Source of the DNA: Lingula anatina | Lineage: Eukaryota > Brachiopoda > Lingulata > Lingulida > Lingulidae | Reading direction: 5' to 3' | DNA: 60,000 nucleotides | Assembly: GCF_001039355.2 (NCBI RefSeq) | Contig: NW_019776068.1 | Coordinates: 177,705-237,704, forward strand | Shown here: positions 12,702-25,149 of the stretch, piece by piece | How the letters are laid out: each line of letters begins with the position of its first letter | How positions within the stretch are numbered: position 1 is the stretch's first letter | The notes under the pieces: generated by a model | Database searches by the model: none | What the model was told of the DNA's origin: nothing | Seen by the model: only the letters and a program-made list of their open reading frames with translations | Translations under genes and position numbers: made by a program

Positions 12702-13317
12702 GGTAGAGTGCCCGATCCCTAACTTTGACTGCAGTCAGTGTCATTGTTTTTTTTTTATTCTTGATATATATAAGCTTCATCTCGAGTGCCTTCCAAGAAA
12801 ATCTATGAAAGTGTTTTTTTTTTTCGCTCTTATGCTCTTTTTTTCAAACTCTTTCACACAGCCTACAGGAAGTTATGATCTTTGCTGGAAAAAAAAAAAA
12901 AAACTGCATTCACTAATGACATCCTTTCTCAAAATAATGTTTTTTATTATACAATACCATTTCAAGGAGCTAAATCTGGAATAGTGTGGTCACATAATAT
13001 TCATATCCAACTCTAATCCTGTATGCTCCAGGAAGTCAGGGGTTAGAAAGACATTTGTCGTTATAACAGTATTCGCCTGCGTAGGAAGGATGTTTTGAAA
13101 AGCTACATGCTTCTAATTGATCGGAAAAAATAAAACAGAGGAACAGAAAAGAATGTATATCAACCTCAAGTAGAACTTCTTTCACATATCAATTGTTGAA
13201 TTGTTGGAGGGATGTCTTGAAAAGTTACGTTTCTAATTGATCAGGAAAAAATCAAAGGAACAGATTAAAAATTATAAATCTGAAGAGAACTTCTTTCATA
13301 TATATCAACTGTTATGT

Positions 13318-13973
13318 TTAAAGTTATAATAACTCTTAGTTTTGGCCAAAAATTGAATTTTCCCGTACTTACCAATGGTCAACGACCCCATTCCGGCATT
13401 CAAAGTTAGCTAGTCCAGGTTTTTTTTTCCTAAACATTTGGTTTTTTGTCAAAATCTCTTAAGAGATTTTAACTGACCGAGCCCTCTCTGACACTGCTTA
13501 GTCATGCGATATCGAGCGATATTTTCTGGTAACCTACTAAAAACTGCAGGAAAAGCAGACAACAACAACAACACTATAACAATAATATAAGATTCATAAG
13601 ATATATTCGTCTTATTGCTCAAAATGCATTTATATGTACAATGTGTGCAATTCTGGGCTTTTCGATATCAGATGTACTGTACAAAAACTCGCAACTTATG
13701 TCTGCGGATTGCATCATGCGTTTGGCGCCATATGTTATTTTAGTCTCAAATGAACGTGAGAATCCGCGTGACAACTCAACGTCATTGGCAACGGATGCCT
13801 TGACAACCAGGAAGAAAGGCATTGAAAGCCCTATTGACAAGCACAGATTTTAGTTTTACTACAAAAACAGCCGTTTCAGTGGTAAAATGCAACAGAATAT
13901 ATTTCCATGCATTGTTTACAATGTATTTCTTGCAGAATTTCGAATTTCAAAGGAAGAGTTATTATTGCTTTAA
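13318..13973. mobile_element. TTAA-flanked MITE, family 1, long diverged copy B
   Basis: The ends match copy A with a few changes (AGTTATAATAACTCTT and AAGAGTTATTATTGCT), with TTAA on each side. The left portion, including the palindromic AAAATCTCTTAAGAGATTTT (about 13450-13469), and the right 120 bases align to copy A. Between them are about 320 extra bases, roughly 13,480-13,850, that copies A and D lack and that do not resemble the extra interior of copy C. The extra part has an open frame of about 70 codons on each strand, without a recognised domain. Confidence 0.75.
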
Positions 13974-14774
13974 TGTTTATTTGAATTATTTCCATTGTTT
14001 TTATTCATATTCATTTTTATTTATTATAAACTAATAAGAATAATTAAGCTTTAAGTACTTTTAAGACTGAGATCTATAATCATCACCATTCCAAATTGCT
14101 GTTCAATGACTTCAGGATGAAACATTTCATACATTATAAATTGTTTATCATGAACCTTTCTGAAGAACATCTTTGATCATAATTTCAGAATTTGGATTTG
14201 CTTTTTTTGTTCAAATCAAATTAAGAACAGTTTTATAAAATAAAGGTATTATAATAAATGAGTGTAAACACTAAGCATCAAAGGAAAAGTGTCAAAAACA
14301 ATCAAATGATCACAATCAAACGTATTGGTGTATTTTAGCCCATAATTTGCCCCCTAGTATTCTCTACAATTTTGTCTACCTTAACGCACCATTTCCCTTT
14401 AAAGAACATAAACTATGTCCAAGAGAGAAACACAGACAAAACGTTCCAGGGTCAACAATTAAAACAAATCAATTTCCAGTATATTTTTCATTTCCTGACT
14501 ATCAATATTTCTCAGTGCACTGCAAGAATTCTGATATATTAATCATTTATTGTGCCTCTTTATCCTATACGCTTTCTGTCTTGAACACTTCTGGATATAA
14601 TTCTATCACAATTTTGAGTAAAAGGGGTTTATAATAAGAATAAACTCGAGACTTAAAATTGCTAGTTCAGTTTCTCTGTAATATGATGTTCTAAAGGTTG
14701 CAGTTGTCTCCACCCAGCTGTTTTAAACATCTAAGTAAAAAGGTGGCAGGTGCCAGACAAAAAAAGACAGATAA

Positions 14775-14872
14775 GTGAGAGATAAAGATGACAGAAGAGA
14801 GAAAAAAGAGAGAGAGAGAGAAGTGTGCAGAGAGAGAGAGAGAGATGACAGAAGAGAGAGAAAGAGAGAGGT

Positions 14873-14942
<70 letters not shown>
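14775..14942. repeat. Compound (GA)n-(CA)n-(GA)n microsatellite
   Basis: Interrupted GA runs from about 14,808, a pure CA run at about 14,876-14,908, then a pure GA run to 14,941. Several overlapping open frames on both strands are products of this repeat. Confidence 0.95.
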
Positions 14943-14947
<5 letters not shown>

Positions 14948-15714
14948 GCATGCAGGTGGTGGCTGTATGAACACAATTACCCAGTATTCTGTATACAGTG
15001 ACATTTGATTAAGTTCCCCAGAGACAGCCAGGATACATTAGGATGGAAATCCAATTAGCATAATTGAAGCCCAGCATATGAATAATACATCAGCATGGCC
15101 TGGTGCTCCATGATATGAACAGGGTCGGGCTGAAAAAAACACAACCACTCATCTTGCTGACATGTGCACTAATGCACTGTAGCTGAGACAATAACGCGGC
15201 TTTCTTCATAAATAGTTTTACAGATTTTCATACTTGAAAAAAAAAAAAAAACAACATTATAGACTGTCTAAAAAATTGCAGTAAGTCATCTAATATAACA
15301 CTAAAAGTCCTTACATGAGAAACACGCATAGTTTCTTATGAATATCATAAAGGTCATGGCATAACATTTCAGAAAACGAAAAAAAGAAAAGAAACTCTCA
15401 AGAGGCGATCAAATTAACACCATTATACCATTTATGTACTGGTATAAACATTTTAAGGGGAAATGTTGGAACAAAAGAAAAACAAAAAAGAAGAAAAGAG
15501 GTGGCAACATTTGAGAACTGCCAAAGAGACACTTAACAAAAGCTGTTTTTGCACTGCTGACACTTTCCCCCAGCAATGTATCTGATTAATTCCAAGTTAT
15601 TGCACCATTATCTTGGCCATGCTTATAAACTTCTGAAAAGGTCTCTCCACTTCCATTAAATACAGGATGAGACTAAAAAGAGATAAATTACCTCTTGGTT
15701 CCAGGAGGCCTTAN

Positions 15715-18265
15715 TCTGGAGATAGAGGTGGGGGATGAGGAGGGTGAAGGGTGGAGGGGTGGAGGTGGAGATTGAGGTAGGGGAAGAGGTGGGTGAAGGG
15801 TGGGGGTGACAATTGGTAATGTTAAGGGGGTGAATAACAATGTATTATTGTCAAAGGAGAAATGACAAGACCCCTTCCTCTCTATTTTTAATAATTTCTG
15901 CTTAATTTCTATCCTGCTGCCATTTTCCTACATTTAATACAAAGTCCAGCAAATTTCTAGAAAAAAAAATCAATGGAGATACTATCTACTGGACAATGAA
16001 GAGAATGATGGCTTAATGCATCCAGTTCAGACAGATACAGAAGAAAATCACTGATATGGTTTCAGAAAACATACAACATTCCGTTCCATCTTCACCCTGC
16101 CTTGTCATCAATAATCAGCTCTGTCCATGGTCCTGTTTCACTAAAAAAAAAGCCTCAACCTGCAAGTTGGCTAACTTTTAGACTGCTAAGTTAAGTCTAC
16201 TAAGTTAAGTCTTCTTTGACCCCAGATTAAAAAATGGCAGTAGACCAATTACATTTCATATTGTGCCTGTTTTATAGCAAGAAAGACGCTGCTAATGTTT
16301 CAGAACATAACCTTCTTTATTGAATGGAACATGCATTTATTCTGAACTGAAATAGACCAAATCCTTGGTCCAAAGTTTATTTAATTTTCGGGTTTCACTT
16401 CTTTGGTGAATTAAAGCAGCAACTGAACTGAAAGCATAAAATGTCTTTCCGTGTCAGGCAATACACAGACATATCACATACCAATGAATACTTTTAAATT
16501 AAAAATCACAGACCGGTTTACAATCATCATCATGAATCATCCATCTTCTTGACAATGCTGCACATTTCTCACATCACTGTACTTGACAAATAAATTAACC
16601 AAGTGAAAAACAAAAATCAATTCAGTTGTATGTTTCGACAGTTCTAATGGGGATCGGCCCTTTTTTTTTGCTTAGACAGATTACAAGTGGACTTTGATTA
16701 GCTGTGACACTGAAACTGATGAATATTTGAAATAATTCAAGCATATCAGGGGATAAAGATTGGATATTGCAAGGAGGACGGATTTTCTTTTTAAAAAAAT
16801 CAAATTCTGTGATGTCTTCTTCATCTTCAAAATGAATCTGGACTAAAAGACATTAAAAGAATTTCAGAAATTAAGTCATTAAACTTTTTTTCACTTTTTA
16901 CAGTAATTATTCATAAAGTTATAACTGCTAATGCTTCATTTTTCAAAATGCATCATTTTTACGCTCTCTCTAAAGCACACCTTTTAGCATACACTCGGCT
17001 TTTTAAAATTTATTTTTGAAAACCCTGTCACACATACTCAAGAAATGGTACATAAAGTCTATCAAATATATTTATATATTCTGAGTAACTACGCGAGTAC
17101 TGTACTGTACAAAATGGCCTGGAAGTCAGACGACGGGTCAATGTTGACGCTCCTTAACCACTGATGCCAGAAACCAATCTCAAAAAGAGGAAAAAATCGA
17201 TAGAAACCTTGTTTGGTTGCCCAGTCTATCAGTTGGTGCATTATCATAGATTTATGAGAGTTGGCTGGCAATTGGCTTCAAATCTCACATCACCAAGTGG
17301 GCATTCTGCAAAATCTGAAATCACTCGTGATTAATTTCATTTTACATCATATGTCTGGTGTGTCTTAACATTATATTCATTTCCTAGTATTGTAGCATTC
17401 TTCATCTATCACATTCAGTCTTGTTCCATGCCCAAAACTAAATTGTCAATACATGTGTTCTTAGACCCCTGAGAAACCAGTTGAGAAAATTTTGATAACA
17501 AATTCAAATATATATAAAATTGCAATGGGTTAGTAAAAAGAAAATCTGCTAATGATTTGTCATTTTTTCTGGTTTTACTATTCAGTGTCTTTTTTATCAG
17601 TTTAGAACAAAATCAGAGTGTTGTGGAAAACGGTGAGAGGGGCATACCAGATAAAAAGAAATAAAAACTTGGAACACCATACCTTTGAAGGAAAAAAATC
17701 TAAACTGATAGTAAAGATAGCAGTGTTCATTAAAAAAAATGTCTGATTTTCCCTGACTTTACCCAAGTACTTTAACTTACAAGGGAGTGTGCCAGACAAT
17801 AAAGCTAATTACAATAACTGCGCCTTTGCAAGAATCGCCACTGAGATAGATCGATCTTTCTAGTATGCTAACTTCTATTCTGAACACAGCCTCACTGTGC
17901 ATGTGTGCACAAAACACGTGGAAACATAAACCTCTTTTACGATCTTCTTCTGTTTAAAGAGGAAGAATAGTTTTGAGTTACAATTGATGTTACAAATAAA
18001 AACAGATGGAAAGACACATTAGATAAGAATAATAAAAGGTTGCATACTTCGCATGAACATGACTTTTTGTGCGGCACCAGCAAAATTGTTCAAATATGAA
18101 GGGCAGCTGAATTTTCACTGTGGGATTTGGTTTCCCTTTGCTGTGTGTGAACAGGGAAGCAAATCAAAATTTTTACAGGAAATTTGAATTTGAAAAATCC
18201 AGATTGTGAATGAGGTATCAGAATATTCTAATTTTTAACTCACATTAAATGCTGCTACATGGTTA
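15715..18265. repeat. 2.6 kb duplicated block, copy 1 (bounded by Ns)
   Basis: This block matches 18,267-20,863 along its whole length with scattered substitutions and small indels. It is bounded by a single N at each end (15,714 and 18,266). Both copies contain an open frame of 60 codons (minus strand, 17,089-17,271 and 19,687-19,869) that differs at four residues, and both begin with a G-rich minisatellite (unit about 54 bases, GGAGATAGATGTGGGAGATG). The boundary Ns suggest an alternative allele placed in tandem rather than a real duplication. No gene was recognised inside. Confidence 0.85.
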
Positions 18266-18266
18266 N

Positions 18267-20863
18267 TGGAGATAGATGTGGGAGATGAGGTGAGTGAAGG
18301 GTGGAGGGTTGGGGGGGTCTGGAGATAGATGTGGGAGATGAGGTGAGTGAAGGGTGGAGGGTTGGGGGGGTCTGGAGATAGCTGTGGAGGAAGAGGTGGG
18401 TGAAGGTTGGGGGTGACAATGGGTAATGTTAAGGGGGTGAATAACAATGTATTTTTGTCAAAGTCCCCTCCCTCCCCCTTCTCAAGAATTCCTGCTTAAT
18501 TTCTATCCTGCTGCCATTTTCAAACATTTAATAACAAAGTCCAGCAAATTTCTAGAAAAAATCAATGGAGATACTATCTACTGGACAATGAAGGGAATGA
18601 TGGCTTAATGCATCAAGTTCAGACAGATACAGAAGAAAATCACTGATATGGTTTCAGAAAACATACAGCATTCTGTTCCATCTTCACTCTGCCTTGTCAT
18701 CAATAATCAGCTCTGTCCATGGCCCCGTTTCACAAAAAAGCCTCAACCTGAAAATTGGCCTTACTTTTAGACTGCTAATTTAAGTCTGCTAAGTTAAGTC
18801 TTCTTTGACCCCAGATTAAAAAATGGCAGTAGACCAATTACATTTCATATTGTGCCTGTTTTATAGCAAGAAAGACGCAACTAATGTTTCAGAACATAAC
18901 CTTCTTTATTGAATGGAACATGCATTTATTCTGAACTGAAATAGACCAAATTCTTGGTCTAAAGTTTAGTTAATTTTTGGGGGGTTCACTTCTTTGGTCA
19001 ATTAAAGCAGCAGCTGAACTGAAAGCATAAAATGTCTTTCAGTGTCAGGCAATACACAGACATATCACATACCAATGAATACTTCTAAATTAAAAATCAC
19101 AGACAGGTTTACAATAATCATCATGAATCATCCATCTTCTTGACAATGCTGCACATTTCTCACATCACTGTACTTGACAAATAAATTAACCAAGTGAAAA
19201 ACAAAAATCAATTCAGTTTTATGTTTCAACAGTTCTAATGGGTATCGGCCCTTTTTTTTTTTGCTTAGACAGATTACAAGTGGACTTTGATTAGCTGTGA
19301 CACTGAAACTGATGAATATTTGAAATAATTCAAGCATGTCAGGGGATAAAGATTGGATACTGCAAGGAGGACGGATTTTCTTTAAAAAAATCGAATTCAA
19401 TGATGTCTTCTTCATCTTCAAAATGAGTCTGGACTAAAAGACATTAAAAGAATTTCAGAAATTAAGTCATTAAACTTTTTTTCACTTTTTACAGTAATAA
19501 CTCAGTATTCATAAAGGTATAACTGCTAACGCCTCATTTTTCAAAATGCATCATTTTTACGCTCTTTCTAAAGCACACCTTTTAGCATACACTTAGCTTT
19601 TTAAAAATTATTTTCGAAAACCCTGTCACACATACTCAAGAAATGGTACATTAAGTCTATCAAATATATTTATATATTCTGAGTAACTACGCGAGTACTG
19701 TACTGTACAAAATGCCCTGCAAGCCAGACGACGGGTCAATGTTGACGCTCCTTAACCACTGATGCCAGAAACCAATCTCAAAAAGAGGAAAAAATCGATA
19801 GAAACCTTGTTTGGTTGCCCAGTCTATCAGTTGGTGCATTATCATAGATTTATGAGAGTTGGCTGGCAATTGCGCTCAAATCTCGCATCACCAAGTGGGC
19901 ATTCTGCAAAATCTGAAATCACTCGTGATTAATTTCATTTTACATCATATGTCTGGTGTGTCTTAACATTATATTCATTTCCTAGTATTGTAGCATTCTT
20001 CATCTATCACATTCAGTCTTGTTCCATGCCCAGAACTAAATTGTCAATACATGTGTTCTTAGACGCCCGATAACCAGTTGAGAAAATTTTGATAACAAAT
20101 TCAGATATAAATAAAACTGCCATGGGTTAGTAAAAAGAAAATCTGCTAATGATTTGTCACTTTTTCTGGTTTTACTATTCAGTGTCTTTTTTACCAGTTT
20201 AGAACAAAATCAGAGGATTGTGGGAAATGGTGAGAGGGACATACCAGATAAAAAGAAATAAAAACTTGGAACACCATACCTTTGAAGAAAAAAAAATCTA
20301 AATTGATAGTAAAGATAGCAGTCTTCATTTAAAAAAAAATGTCTGATTTTCCCTGACTTTACCCAAGTACTTAAACTTACAAGGGAGTGTGCCAGACAAT
20401 AAAGCTAATTACAATAACTGCGCCTTTGCAAGAATCGCTGCTGAGATAGATCGATCTTTCTAGTATGCTAACTTCTATTCTGAACACAGCCTCACTGTCC
20501 ATGTGTGCACAAAACACGTGGAAACATAAACCTCTTTTACGATCTTCTTCTGTTTAAAGAGGAAAAATAGTTTTGAGTTACAATTGATGTTACAAATAAA
20601 AACAGATGGAAAGACACAGATAAGAACAATAAAAGGTTGCATACTTCGTATGAACATGACTTTTTGTGCAGCACCAGCAAGATTGTTCAAATATGAAGGG
20701 CAGCTGAATTTTCACCATGGGATTCGGTTTCCTTTTGCTGTGTGTGAACAGGGAAGCAAATCTAATTTTTTACAGGAAATTTGAATTTGAAAAATCCAGA
20801 TTGTGAACGGGGTATCAGAATATTCCAATTTTTGATTCACATTTAATGCTGCTACATGGTTAA
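18267..20863. repeat. 2.6 kb duplicated block, copy 2
   Basis: Second copy of 15,715-18,265. It continues without a break into unique sequence at 20,864 and carries three minisatellite units at its left end where copy 1 has about two. It is non-coding as far as can be seen. Confidence 0.85.
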
Positions 20864-20946
20864 AGGACTTTAGTAACCAGTGAGAGTAAGAATCATTGTC
20901 AATACAATCACAGTTTGCCCTTGGGGATAAGTTAAAAGACTGAAAA

Positions 20947-20948
<2 letters not shown>

Positions 20949-20986
<38 letters not shown>
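20949..20986. repeat. (CA)n microsatellite
   Basis: About 18 uninterrupted CA units. Confidence 0.95.
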
Positions 20987-20988
<2 letters not shown>

Positions 20989-21377
20989 GTAGCCAATTAA
21001 ATTATTTGTGGTGCTGCTCAGTAGGCTAAGATTTATAGCTTACTAGTACTTTGCTTAGGCTCATTTTTGACTTGAGTCATTTTATGAAACAGACCCAGAA
21101 ACCAACATAAAGAAGACTAGATCATTATCAAAACACATTCCAGGTAGACTTCAGGTAGGGCAGTTTCAAAGTAGATTTTAAGATTTCACTTGCCACTGGA
21201 CTATATTAATTAAATGGAATAGAGACGATCATTCTCCACATGAGTCATATATAGGACTTGAAGCCCTGAAATACAAAGGCAAGTCTGGATAAAAATGTCA
21301 ACTGCAGTTTTCTGGAGATGTGCCTCCATAAAAATGAGAATGATCAATCAGTAAACTGTCATGCCTAATGAACTAAC

Positions 21378-21445
21378 CTTTTGTGTTTTTCCAGCGAAGA
21401 CAAGTACTTAGCTGAACACAAGGCAAGTTTGGAGGACTGTAAAAT
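21378..21445 (-). other. Candidate distal 5' exon of the minus-strand gene
   Basis: Minus-strand acceptor (CTTTTAGAATTTGCAG) and donor (AAAG|GTTAGT) enclose 68 bases that are open in two frames. It fits as a 5' exon of a transcript that starts near 25 kb and runs left. No frame is preferred, which suits an untranslated exon. Supported by splice motifs only. Confidence 0.3.
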
Positions 21446-22329
21446 CTGCAAATTCTAAAAGAAAGAGATGGCTTCAGTTATTTTATAATAATTATCATGT
21501 TAAAGACTACTTAATTAAACTTGAACTTGTAAATTAAAAAAAAGTAGAAATTAAACCAAAGTCTAATATACTTTTTGCATGTGTTCAACTATACCTTTTT
21601 TTATAAATTTTAAAAATAAAAAAGTAAAAATTATAGACTACATAATTTTAAAATCATTTTTGCATGTATTTGGATAATATTCTCAATTCAGTGATAGGGG
21701 CACTCATCAACTCCTGATATCCCACCAGAATACATGCAGGGCAAATATTTTACCAAACGCTAAACATATCCATGTAAATGCTTAGTATAAGATATATTTT
21801 GACCAAAGAAATTATATAATATGTTCCAGTGCATTCAAGGTTGTAATTATCCAGCCAAGCTAAAATGCTGTCTCAGAAACAGCCCAGATGTTTTATCTTG
21901 GAATACAAGCTAACACAGTCACGACCCATTAAACAGGACACTTATGGTCTGGAAGACAGGTAACACAGTTTATAATGTACTTAATGGCAGAAATCCAATA
22001 AAGCCACATGTTGGAGAATTGAAATATGAACTCCCACAAGTGAACCCAGATATATTAAAACCATCAAAATGTAAACCTTCAAGGCCCTCAAGAGTCCATC
22101 TGTTTTCTCTAATTCTACACAATTCTCACATAAATTGCCAATCTTTTATAAATCAGCTTTCAGCTTTGTGTGTATATATCTGATTACTGTTTTTCACTGC
22201 CTTAATTTTCATCACTTTAACCTGCTCTATTTCTGTTACAAGTGCATATCTAAACTAAGTACATATCTCTGAAAATCAACCTATAGGGAAAATAATAATC
22301 TAACTTGCTGTAATACATTTCTATTATAG

Positions 22330-22940
22330 CCTAAAAGTTTCTTCCGTCAGTCCTCAGAAACTCAGGGTACAGTTTAATTGTCACACAAGGGAAATTATAA
22401 CCCATTTATGTTGAAACATTTCCCATTATGGCATAAAACACTCTTTATCAGCCCTCAGAAACTCAGGGTACAATTAGCTTGTCCCATAGGAAAAATCATA
22501 TTATCCTATTGTGCCAACACATCCCTATTACGGCACAAAACAGTCTCTGCCATCCTTTGGCAATCCAGGGTAGTTAATTGTAATAACACAGTAATTAATT
22601 GTAATAATAAGTTTATTGAGCACTAAATGGTATGAAAACATTTGCAGGCTCACTAGACTACATTATTTACACAATATATAAAGGATATTCAATTATAACC
22701 CAGTTATGCCAACACATCTCATTAGGGCATAAAACACTCCTTATCATTCCTTGGAAACTCAGGGTACAGTTTAATTGTCCCACCTGGAAATTATAATCCC
22801 ATTATGTTGACACATCCCCATTATGGCATAAAACAGTCTTTACTGTACCTTGGAAACTCAGGGTACAGTTTAATTGTCCCACCAGGGAAATTATAACCCT
22901 GTTATGTTGACACATCCCCATTATGGTATGCCAGAGATAA
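22330..22940. repeat. Tandem repeat, unit about 100 bases
   Basis: About six diverged units share GAAACTCAGGGTACAGTTTA, then a GGGAAATTATAACCC-like block, then ACATCCCCATTATGGCATAA. Spacings between unit anchors at 22,360, 22,461 and 22,562 are 101 bases, and between 22,757 and 22,856 are 99. The regularity is lost between about 22,576 and 22,680. Non-coding satellite-like array. Confidence 0.85.
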
Positions 22941-23394
22941 GCAACAGTTCATTTCCTTAACAATATTATAGCCAGACTCCCCTGTCACCTATATATCACT
23001 GTGCACTGATCTGGGGGAATTATACTTGGTTCATAGATAATGCAAATTTAGAATATTGATAGAAAGGAAGCACAGCTGTGCTTACCCCCCCCCCCCTCTC
23101 CCTTGCACCCCACCCCACAGACATGTTATATGTATTAATATGAAAATTTTAGTTTTTTTATGAATGAAACTCAAAATAAATAAATAAATACCAACAAATT
23201 ACAATTTACTATAGATACAATTTACTTCTGTGCTTGTCAAACCATCAAATAGGTGGAATATTTTGTCACTCTAACTTTATTGTCTGTACTACCTCGACTA
23301 TTATCAAAAATAAATCCTAAGTGTCAAATAAAATAGGAATCCACATAAAAAAGAAGCCATATCTTTAAGCTTAGATATTACTGATATTAAGCAG

Positions 23395-23835
23395 TCATAA
23401 GATGTCTGGCTGGAAATGTGGCCAGCTAGCATATGTTAAGTTAAGCTGTCACAAGTTGTGTGGAAATGTTACCAGATAACACATATCAGACATGAGAATA
23501 GGTAAAAAAAAAATCTGAACAGATTTTATTGCAGATCTTGACGAATCTCAGGAACAATAAGAATTGACTTAAAAAACGCGGAATTCTGTTTCTGCGGAGA
23601 GATCATGTCTGACATGTTAAGTTGAGCTGTCACAAGTTGTGTGGAAATGTGACCAGATAGCACATATAAGTTAAGCTGCCACTAGTTGTGTGGAAATGTG
23701 ACCAGGAAGCACATATATCTTAAGCTGCCACAAGTTGTGTGGAAATATGACCAGATGGCACATTCTAAGTTGAACTGCCACAAGTTGTGTGGAAATGGGA
23801 CCAGAAAGCACTTTAGATGTTGCAAGCTGTATGAA
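23395..23835. repeat. Tandem repeat, unit about 49 bases
   Basis: Units containing CACAAGTTGTGTGGAAATGT and GACCAGATAGCACATA start at about 23,626, 23,675, 23,724 and 23,774, with a decayed unit near 23,826. Two more diverged units lie at 23,400-23,500, separated by about 100 unrelated bases. Each unit contains the short palindrome ACAAGTTGT. The overlapping open frames on both strands are products of the array. Confidence 0.85.
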
Positions 23836-24772
23836 AATATGAAAAGACAATCCACTGTTAGTGTCACTTTGGCAGGTTCTTTTTATCTCATTCATCAAGA
23901 TCAGTCAATGGTAAAAAATGACATAAATTTATGAATCAAGTACTGGTATATCTTATTTTCTTCATCTGCTGTATCTGGTCTTTATCAAGAGCTTTTTTTT
24001 TTTTTGTAAAATTCTAGATGATATTGCCAGTCTGCTTACTGTTTTTTCTTTTTTTATCAAACCTGAAATGTCATTCTGTAAAAGGTAAAACAAACACCAG
24101 GAGATCTTTGGCAAGAAACACTTCATCACAAGAATAATTTAGATGTTATTTAAAGTAATTGGTTGTTTACAATCGAATTGTGTTATAAACCTAAAATAAA
24201 ATACAATCAGTACAAAATACTTTAAATAAAATACCACTGCATCATCTCATGTTGTAATCTATATATTTTTATCCAAGTACTATAAAGTCTAACTTTTTCT
24301 TTTAAATTATCTTTATTTTGCTTTAATTTTGATTTTATTTTCATATTCTAGAATTGTGCATTATATTTGACTTAATATATTTTTGATCCCAATTCTACAT
24401 GGATAACTTCAAACTTCCATTCATATTACAATGCTTCATGTTTGTTTACCTTTTAGTTTTACAATGCAGAAGAAATATAAACAAGAGTGTAAACATAACC
24501 CAGCCATGTAAATAAACTTAGCATAAGAGCATGTGAAAATAGTGCATTATGATCAGGCATCCCAGTTTGTCCCAATGATGTAGAAACTGCTGGGTAGCAA
24601 ACATGTGTACAAGCACTACTCACTGACACAATCAACAATCTGATCATCATACGCATTCTCAGCTGATTATGAATGCCAACCCATTTTATTTTTATAACCC
24701 ACAACCGCGTTACCGCTTATAAATTATGCTAAATTTGACAGCTCTTCCCATGTCCAACACATCGTTACTCAC

Positions 24773-24852
24773 TCGACGTCTAATGTTCGCTCGATTTCTC
24801 GCCGATTCTTCCCTCTGGCAAGCTCCTGTAGAACCAATCTGGTGAATTTTTC
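24773..24852 (-). other. Candidate distal exon of the minus-strand gene
   Basis: An 80-base minus-strand exon between acceptor GATTTGCAG and donor GTGAGT. In one frame it reads like real protein (FTRLVLQELARGKNRREIER, an amphipathic helix pattern). That frame does not fit the phase of the upstream candidate exon ending at 25,028, which would give a different open frame. It is therefore either coding from an unseen start or untranslated. The family was not recognised. Confidence 0.4.
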
Positions 24853-25027
24853 CTGCAAATCCCAGAGACCGGTTAAATGACAACAAAAGACCAGAAAACG
24901 CACATGTCTATTACCAGATAAATTATGATAATAAAATGATTAATATTTTAGTATTCTCAGTCAGTTACCCCTAATGCCGCCGGCGAATCAAGGAAGACAA
25001 GACGCAAGATTAAATTAGCCCACTTAC

Positions 25028-25140
25028 GATACACGTCGGCAGATTTTTTCATCGAATCTTCAAGCACATTCTTTCGGTATAGAGTTTCAGCATTCGGTGG
25101 AAATTGAGAAATGCAAATGAGGTTTGGGAGAGGGACCATC
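25028..25140 (-). other. Candidate first exon of a transcript divergent from VPS41
   Basis: A perfect minus-strand donor (TATC|GTAAGTG) sits at 25,028, below an open stretch with several ATGs up to about 25,140. It lies about 420 bases from the VPS41 start codon on the opposite strand, so the two would share a promoter. Simplest reading: distal first exon of the POU6F gene, because no other minus-strand gene was found between here and 6.8 kb. Confidence 0.35.
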
Positions 25141-25149
25141 CATTAGTTG

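Noticed and set aside
14691-15008. Several overlapping frames of 60-95 codons on both strands
   Set aside because: They are translations of the GA/CA microsatellites (Ser-Leu, Cys-Val and Arg-Glu runs).
17089-17271. 60-codon minus-strand frame conserved at 19,687-19,869
   Set aside because: Conservation between the two copies is explained by the 2.6 kb allelic or duplicated block, with no evidence of selection or of a gene.
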